64,000 bases of DNA, from the NCBI GenBank assembly GCA_019638395.1, contig JAHBTX010000001.1, positions 744,001 to 808,000 on the forward strand, given 5' to 3'. This DNA is from Cyclobacteriaceae bacterium (GTDB lineage: Bacteria > Bacteroidota > Bacteroidia > Cytophagales > Cyclobacteriaceae). The notes under the pieces are model-generated. The model was not told the DNA's origin, ran no database searches, and saw only the letters and a program-made list of their open reading frames with translations. Position 1 is the stretch's first letter. Each line of letters opens with the position of its first letter. The translations under genes were made by a program, and so were the position numbers. Below, one piece after another: positions 63,148 through 64,000 of this stretch.

Positions 63148-64000
63148 ATGAGTAAAATACGTATTGCCATTTTGTACGGAGGCCGTTCGGTAGAGCACGG
63201 TGTATCCATCAATTCAGCGCGCAATATTTTTCAATACATTGATAAAAACCGCTTTGAACCTATTCCCATTGGCATTGCACTTAATGGAGCGTGGTACAAA
63301 ACGGAAGGTGTAAATAAAGAAATTGAAAAAGGTGAGCCGCTTACGTTAAAGCTTAACCCTGCTGCACGTGCATTTACAACTTCAACCGGCCAATCATTTT
63401 CGGTTGACCTTGTATTTCCGGTGCTGCATGGAACCGATGGTGAAGATGGCAGCATACAAGGTTTGCTAAAGGCGATGGATATGCCCATGGTTGGAACGGG
63501 TGTGGGTGGTTCGGCTATGTCGATGAGCAAACTGGTAGCCAAACGTTTGCTGAAAGAGGCCGGGTTACCGGTAAACAGATTTCTGGTTTCTTATTTTTCA
63601 GATTCAAAGCAATATTCGTTTGAAGAAATTGTATGTGAAATAGGCTTGCCTTTTATGGTTAAGGCTTCCAACCTCGGCTCATCGGTAGGGGTATCGAAAG
63701 TAAAAACGAAAGCTGATTTTGAAACGGCTGTAAAAGACTCGTATCAGTATGATGACTGTATTCTCTTTGAAGAGTTTATTGCCGGTAGAGAAATAGAATG
63801 TGCCATATTGGGTAACGATCCTGCGGAAGCTTCTTTACCGGGTGAAATCATCATCAGCAAGCACTATGAGTTTTATACGTTCGATGCCAAGTATGTGGAT
63901 GGGGATGCTGTAGCAATTGAGGTGCCTGCCAAGCTGGACACTACCATAGCAGAGCGCATCCGCCAAGTTTCAATTAAAGCATACCAGGCCTTGAACTGCG
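63148..64000 (+). CDS. ddl: D-alanine-D-alanine ligase, N-terminal part (cut by window edge)
   Basis: From the ATG at 63148 there are 284 codons and the frame is open at the window end. The ATP-grasp enzyme begins MSKIRIAILYGGRSVEHGVSI. It includes VFPVLHGTDGEDGSIQGLL, MSKLVAKRLLKEAGLPV, MVKASNLGSSVGVSKV (the P-loop-like segment), and FEEFIAGREIECAILG. It makes the D-Ala-D-Ala precursor of peptidoglycan in the cytoplasm. The C-terminal catalytic residues are beyond the window. It starts 96 bp after the metalloprotease gene. Confidence 0.95.
   Translation, partial: MSKIRIAILYGGRSVEHGVSINSARNIFQYIDKNRFEPIPIGIALNGAWYKTEGVNKEIEKGEPLTLKLNPAARAFTTSTGQSFSVDLVFPVLHGTDGEDGSIQGLLKAMDMPMVGTGVGGSAMSMSKLVAKRLLKEAGLPVNRFLVSYFSDSKQYSFEEIVCEIGLPFMVKASNLGSSVGVSKVKTKADFETAVKDSYQYDDCILFEEFIAGREIECAILGNDPAEASLPGEIIISKHYEFYTFDAKYVDGDAVAIEVPAKLDTTIAERIRQVSIKAYQALNC

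Overview
The window reads as a chromosomal segment of a member of the Bacteroidota, most likely a Cytophagales-type gliding or surface-active bacterium. Reasons: secreted proteins with type IX secretion (T9SS) sorting domains of both type A and type B, a PorP/SprF-like and a PorE/OmpA-like envelope protein, a paired DUF2339/DUF3999 locus, single-gene MacB/FtsX-type permeases, poor Shine-Dalgarno sequences, and DnaG and Mrp variants of the kind I associate with this phylum. No rRNA, tRNA, CRISPR array, transposase or phage gene was recognised. This assignment is inference from gene content; no search was run.

Layout. 1-4470: the N-terminal part of a glycosidase-like lipoprotein, a FtsX/MacB permease and an SBF-type transporter. 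4499-10449: a complete-looking trans-4-hydroxyproline catabolic operon on the minus strand (deaminase, semialdehyde dehydrogenase, 4-hydroxyproline epimerase, D-hydroxyproline dehydrogenase) with a divergent AraC regulator. Each of its spacers is occupied by a different repeat family, including a 130-bp MITE-like element. 10543-22572: a giant thrombospondin-type-3 repeat surface protein (about 2919 aa) with a type B T9SS C-terminus, followed directly by its probable SprF-like partner and a PorE-like OmpA protein. 22674-26145: the DUF2339/DUF3999 pair. 26193-30713: pirin-like and intradiol-dioxygenase-like proteins, a small secreted protein and PriA.

30844-40068 is an accessory stretch of small genes: a Crp/Fnr regulator, two tandem outer-membrane-type paralogues with duplicated leaders, DUF6326, a DUF1905/YdeI-like protein, two AraC regulators, an epoxide hydrolase-like protein, GNAT, DHFR-like, SRPBCC, DUF2911 and cupin proteins. 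A 45-nt remnant similar to part of the DUF2911 gene lies between two of them. 40158-41556 holds a fluoride riboswitch with a readable Shine-Dalgarno-sequestering platform in front of a CLC-type transporter. 41793-49503: a VOC protein, an unknown small protein and an RND efflux operon (adaptor, pump, outer membrane factor).

49611-60001 is mainly housekeeping: MmcQ/YjbR, the dnaG-ribBA-unknown-surE group, a HEPN/MNT pair, cysH-cysD-cysN for sulfate assimilation by an APS-reductase-type enzyme, and mrp followed by a NifU-like iron-sulfur scaffold. The end carries a secreted M43 metalloprotease with a T9SS type A tail and the start of D-alanine-D-alanine ligase (ddl), cut by the window edge.

No wholly novel multi-gene system is evident. 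The strongest leads are the riboswitch expression platform, the hierarchical repeat organisation of the giant surface protein, the duplicated regulatory leaders of the tandem paralogues, the 21-bp-spaced direct repeats beside an AraC gene, and the DUF2911 gene remnant.
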